Assembly: GCA_002633025.1 (NCBI GenBank)
Contig: NMRB01000889.1
Coordinates: forward strand, 12,196-76,195
Length of the DNA stretch: 64,000 nt
Reading direction: 5' to 3'
Source of the DNA: Notospermus geniculatus
Lineage: Eukaryota; Nemertea; Pilidiophora; Heteronemertea; Lineidae
Under the pieces are notes generated by a model. The model did no database searches and was not told the DNA's origin. It was given only the letters and a program-made list of their open reading frames with translations. This document shows positions 60,901 through 64,000 of this stretch, one piece after another. The position numbers and the translations under genes are program-made. Within the stretch, counting starts at the first letter, position 1; each line of letters begins with the position of its first letter.

Positions 60901-63527
60901 TAATTTCCCTGTAGCATTCGAGATTCTTGTCGTAACAAAAGATGGCATCTGGTCGCCTGACCTAAAGTGGTCAGCCAGATGGCGGAGTGTTTGCGCCCAA
61001 GTAACAAGCAGATGACACTGAATTCATTAAACGTCATCACATTTGATTTGTAAAATGACTCCTTACACTTTTACTCTGCAACACTGTCAACTAATTGTTC
61101 CGCAAATTCAATCAATTGGTGAGTTATATGTTGTAAAGCCTAAATCAACTGATCCATTTTGTCAGCTAAATGTGTGTCGTCATTGCACCCTTTCACACGG
61201 AAGTATTTGAACAAGGGACGCTAATGGCTGGTATTCAAACAAGATAATGTATTCTATGACAGGCAGTTTTCGACACTAACAGTTTCCCTCTTTATCACTT
61301 CAACCCATGTCACGCCTGCACCTAAAGACTTCTAGAACATGGTTTTGGTGTAGATTAGGCATATTTTGCCAATTAGCCAATGTGGCAGAGTCTTTTTTTA
61401 AGGGAGCTGATTCTACACAAAAGGTCACATAGATGCGGCACACCAGCTTTTTCACACCTTCAGTCAATTAAGATGATTGTGTCTGAGGTGGGAGGGAAAA
61501 CTAGACAATAGAACAGCCCCATATCATGCTGTCATACCAGCCGACCATTCATACTCCCCACCCTATTATCCCCAACCATAATACTAACAATTATGTGCAC
61601 CTGGCCCCTTATGTTCACCCGCTGCATATTTCGAAGGTGGCGCCCAGTCCGTTTGATAACACTCGCCACTTTCAATGACTCCAAACACTGCCACATTCAA
61701 CATTCAATCACAGAAGTTTTTTCCCAGTCCCTATTGAAGTAGACAATATCTCAAGACACCTAATTATTAGTTTTTTATCTTTTTATACTGGATACAGATA
61801 CGGGGTATGGGATGGTCGTTTCATCTTTACCTATGGACCGTTTTCATGTTCTCCTGAGCACTGCATCTCTGCAACTGTACGCATCCTCCCATAGCAGGGG
61901 TTTTACCTCATCATCCACTCCTCAGTGTATGAAAAGGAGTGAGACCAAAGCCCTGCTATGGGAGGATGGCAGTATGGGAAATATTGGCGAGCTTCGTGTG
62001 AAAACAAACAAGAGATGTCTAATGTCGTTTTGCCAGACTTGATCCCCACCACACAGGGTCTATTGTGTCACAACCCCATCAGCTGCACTCCTTTTCTTGT
62101 ACGAGTTTTTGGTTCACAATCTTACGTACACACGTGAGAAAACAGTCAGGCATTCCATGGGCCCCTGGGAAGTCGACATATTTTACACAATTGCATTTAA
62201 AGATAATGTATCACGACTTCATTGTTTACATTTAATGTTTATAAACATGGATGTTTACATTATGTTATTTTTTACCTTTGGGACATGCCAACCGACCAAA
62301 TTGAATATTTTCAGTATCAAAAGAATTTCTAGAGGGGAATATCACCAACAAATCACTCATAAGACAAAGAAAGACNATATAAATTTCACATAGCGCCCTT
62401 TATATTAAATCTATGAGAAATGGATATAAATTCTATGTCAATCACTGGATATCCAAACTGTCACCCAATTTTTTTTATCCAATGGATATCCAATCTATAT
62501 CCATTGGATATCCAAATCTTTGGATATCCAATGGATATAAGGAAAATTTCCTTGTGTAGCAGGGGTTTTACCTCATCATCCACTCCTCAGTGTATGAAAA
62601 GGAATGAGACCAAAGCCGTGCTATGGGAGGATGGCAGTATGGGAAATATTGGCGAGCTTCGTGTGAAAACAAACAAGAGGTGTCTAATGTCGTTTTGCCA
62701 GACTTGATCCCCACCACACCGGGTCTATTGTGTCACAACCCCATCAGCTGGGCTCCTTTTCTTGTACGAGTTTTTGGTTCCCAATCTTACGTACACACGC
62801 GAGAAAACAGTCAGGCATTCCATGGGCCCCTGGGAAGTCGACATATTTTACACAATTGCATTTAAGATGTACGACAATGAAAACATTTGACTTACATTTT
62901 CGACTTGTTTCCATTCATCTTCTGTCCGATCTAAATGATCAAATGGCGTATCACGCTGATAATCTGAAAGAAGATAGGTGGATTTTAGGACCTAGATTCT
63001 GTATACGATATTGGGCAGCATAGTGCCACAGTGGCTGGACATCAGACTCATGACTGAGAGGCGGGCGGTTCAATTTCCAGTCACGTTGCTACTCTGACAC
63101 TGCACTCTCCTGGTCTGAATGGATAAGTGATGTGCTGAATGAGCTGCTCCTTGAGTTCCCCAGAAAGGTTTCTGGAGAGACTGGGGTAATAATGCAAAGT
63201 GCTTTGAGACTGTATTACAGCAGTAACACTACATAAAAGTCTCACTGAGTAAAGTCACCGTACTCACTGTTATAACTACTACTGTTGCTGTAGTGTCGTT
63301 CTCTCTCCCGTTCAAGTCTCTCCCGTTCCAACCGTTCACGTTCGATTCGCTCCCTCTCCCGCAACTCCCGTGATATGCTAATATCCTCTAATCTGATTGG
63401 ACCGTAGTTATTATAATTTCCCGGCGCTGTTGGACTGATGCGGTTGTTGCTACCCGGACTCATCGAATGATGTCTTTTTGCAGGATGGAGGACGTCCATG
63501 TGACTGTCACGGTCGGAGTCCTTTGGC
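57641..63527 (-). CDS. RUNX1T1: MTG/ETO-family transcriptional corepressor (CBFA2T/RUNX1T1, nervy), 3' half
   Basis: Five exons join in phase: 63268-63527, 62896-62963, 58784-58997, 58247-58437 and 57641-57997, 1090 bp ending in TAG. The order of regions matches the family: a linker with PAKRHHSMSPGSNNR and RLEDISI, then EDEWKQVEN plus NHR2 (HCIMGMVDKTKRALAVLQER), NHR3 (EEAVNEVKRQAVCELQKAVA) and NHR4, a MYND zinc finger ([20 protein letters not shown]). MTG proteins are nuclear scaffolds that oligomerise through NHR2 and recruit NCoR/SMRT and histone deacetylases through NHR4. The NHR1/TAFH exons are expected to the right of this window. Invertebrates usually have one member, equally related to RUNX1T1, CBFA2T2 and CBFA2T3, so the symbol marks family, not strict orthology. 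Confidence 0.95.
58075..58170 (-). mobile_element. tRNA-like SINE head in MTG intron
   Basis: The minus strand shows a box A-like GGTGGTGTAGCGG and a box B-like GGGTTCAAGTTTTGG with tRNA-like spacing. It lies between the NHR3 and MYND exons. The box B is degenerate. Confidence 0.4.
58247..58437 (-). CDS. RUNX1T1: MTG exon: NHR3 coiled coil
   Basis: Acceptor GCTGATCTTACAG lies above 58437 and donor GTTGGT at 58241-58246. It encodes EEAVNEVKRQAVCELQKAVA and AEQKANELVSAEKQKMEKNL, then AEIRRQTREEVLSLVNSQEE, a helical segment close to vertebrate NHR3. The first codon (GAG) is completed by the G left over from exon 58784-58997. Confidence 0.95.
58784..58997 (-). CDS. RUNX1T1: MTG exon: NHR2 oligomerisation region
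   Basis: Acceptor CTGTCTTTCAG lies above 58997 and donor GTGTGT at 58778-58783. It encodes MLHCIMGMVDKTKRALAVLQ, RSNRDREELAVWMRRHSEGL, then KKRTSEMMVSTLRQTEDRVS. The vertebrate counterpart is the NHR2 helix (LLNCIMDMVEKTRRSL, EELNYWIRRYSD). The segment after it is shorter and more charged than the vertebrate linker. Confidence 0.94.
61882..61968. mobile_element. Inverted-repeat element, CATCCTCCCATAGCAGGG family
   Basis: The arms CATCCTCCCATAGCAGGG and CCCTGCTATGGGAGGATG form a near-perfect hairpin with GAGACCAAAG inside. It is related to 8275-8377. Confidence 0.75.
61894..62870. repeat. Direct repeat of about 310 bp in the MTG intron
   Basis: 61894-62202 and 62557-62868 are nearly identical (TAGCAGGGGTTTTACCTCAT through TTTTACACAATTGCATTTAA). 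They are separated by unique sequence, an unresolved base at 62376, and a 180-bp fragment identical to part of 5384-5773. Confidence 0.9.
62377..62556. mobile_element. Fragment of the ATATCCAATGGAT fold-back element
   Basis: Appears identical to 5595-5774 over 180 bp by eye. It starts directly at an unresolved base (62376), so its left arm may be missing through deletion or through assembly failure at the hairpin. Confidence 0.85.
62896..62963 (-). CDS. RUNX1T1: MTG 68-bp exon leading into NHR2
   Basis: Acceptor CTTTCAG lies above 62963 and donor GTAAGT at 62890-62895. It encodes YQRDTPFDHLDRTEDEWKQV followed by EN, matching the family motif DHRLTDREWAEEWKHLDH in position and character. It needs one base from the preceding exon and ends in phase 0. 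Confidence 0.88.
63018..63240 (+). mobile_element. tRNA-derived SINE with L2/CR1-like tail
   Basis: The head has a box A-like AGTGCCACAGTGGCTGG and a box B-like GGTTCAATTTCC. The tail GTAATAATGCAAAGTGCTTT, then GAGACTGTATTACAGCAGTA and ACATAAAAG, is the pattern shared by many SINEs mobilised by L2/CR1-type LINEs. It ends about 22 bp before the donor site of MTG exon 63268-63527. Confidence 0.7.
63268..63527 (-). CDS. RUNX1T1: MTG linker exon between NHR1 and NHR2
   Basis: Acceptor CTTCATTTCAG lies above 63527. I chose donor GTGAGT (63262-63267), the best consensus site. It encodes PKDSDRDSHMDVLHPAKRHH, SMSPGSNNR and RLEDISISRELRERERIERE. The run of RERE/RLERE repeats is longer than the short RDLRDR of vertebrates and forms a highly charged helix. 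A basic PAKRHH is a likely nuclear-localisation element. Confidence 0.9.
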
Positions 63528-64000
63528 CTGAAATGAAGATATTGGTGGAGTGATTTACATCAGACAACAGTGCCTCATAGTCCCTTTAATTGTGCCGGGT
63601 GAGACTAGCTGCAACCGGCATCGCCTCGGGCAACTGACATCAGAAGACTCATTCATTAACTGCAGCCATTCAAATGGAAATGAAACAAGTCTGAGAAAAA
63701 GATCAATTTCTTTCAACCCTGCAGGGAGAATTGAGCAGGAACGTGCCACAAGCCCAGCGGCGGAGTGACACAGGTTCATTTTTCAATAGCTACTTTGGTG
63801 ATCGGCGAGTTCTACCGGGATCTATTGAATGGAGAACAAACATTTGGAGACAAAATCATAACACAAGCACAGCAGTCAATTATTAGTGATGTCAGAAGTC
63901 ATCATGGACACATTTGAACCCTCGCCATGCCAAGATTTTCAGGAATCGAATCCCGGTACTGTCAAGATTTTCAGGGGCAGCTAAACAGGTGGATAGAGGT
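63528..64000. other. Upstream MTG intron, no exon seen
   Basis: No NHR1/TAFH-like reading frame is present. The preceding exon must lie beyond the window. Confidence 0.6.

Larger units (their letters stand above)
58998..62895. other. 3.9-kb MTG intron with repeats
   Basis: It separates the NHR2 exon from exon 62896-62963. No further exon is supported. The right part holds a duplicated block (about 61882-62200 and 62557-62870) with an inserted fold-back element fragment. Confidence 0.6.

Overview
This is eukaryotic genomic DNA, most likely from a marine invertebrate deuterostome. That placement is an inference of low to moderate confidence. It rests on animal-type split genes (an RUNX1T1/MTG-family corepressor and ARL2BP), tRNA-derived SINEs with an L2/CR1-like tail, many short inverted-repeat transposons, and frequent TAGGCCTA motifs. 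Genes here are spliced, so the exons below were assembled by hand from acceptor and donor sites, reading-phase compatibility and family recognition.

Layout. (1) About 3.0-23.1 kb, minus strand: a multi-exon gene that I do not recognise. In transcription order its parts are two small exons (22946-23084, 22460-22599), a 1017-bp acidic/serine-rich exon (18382-19398), an exon that ends in a stop (15598-16143), a 1374-bp tyrosine-rich exon with nine [KR]RY[YF]DDLD-like motifs (13282-14655), and a chain of small exons encoding a probably helical region (4600-4674, 3855-3902, 3580-3779, 3343-3439, 3038-3170). A 4.6-5.0 kb tandem duplication (4695-9646 and 9647-14293) has produced a second, 5'-truncated tyrosine-rich exon. 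(2) About 23.4-49.0 kb: a second, larger head-to-tail tandem duplication (copy 1 23380-35278, copy 2 35279-49001). Each copy carries an intact-looking tRNA-Gly(TCC) gene, the first two exons of a putative secreted protein (minus strand), a 39-bp minisatellite and many transposon remnants. A candidate plus-strand exon is intact in copy 2 and broken in copy 1. (3) 49.3-51.8 kb, plus strand: ARL2BP (BART), six coding exons, 191 residues from the chosen start. (4) 57.6-63.5 kb, minus strand: the 3' half of a CBFA2T/RUNX1T1 (MTG/ETO, Drosophila nervy) homologue, with the NHR2, NHR3 and NHR4 (MYND) regions. Its NHR1 exons would lie beyond the right edge. ARL2BP and the MTG gene converge tail to tail.

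The rest is introns and intergenic DNA full of MITE-like elements. Several are present in one duplicate and absent from the other, so their insertion boundaries can be read directly. The most unusual items are the tyrosine-rich repeat exon and its truncated duplicate, a fold-back repeat family whose core resembles a hammerhead ribozyme, and the uneven decay of the two 12-kb copies.
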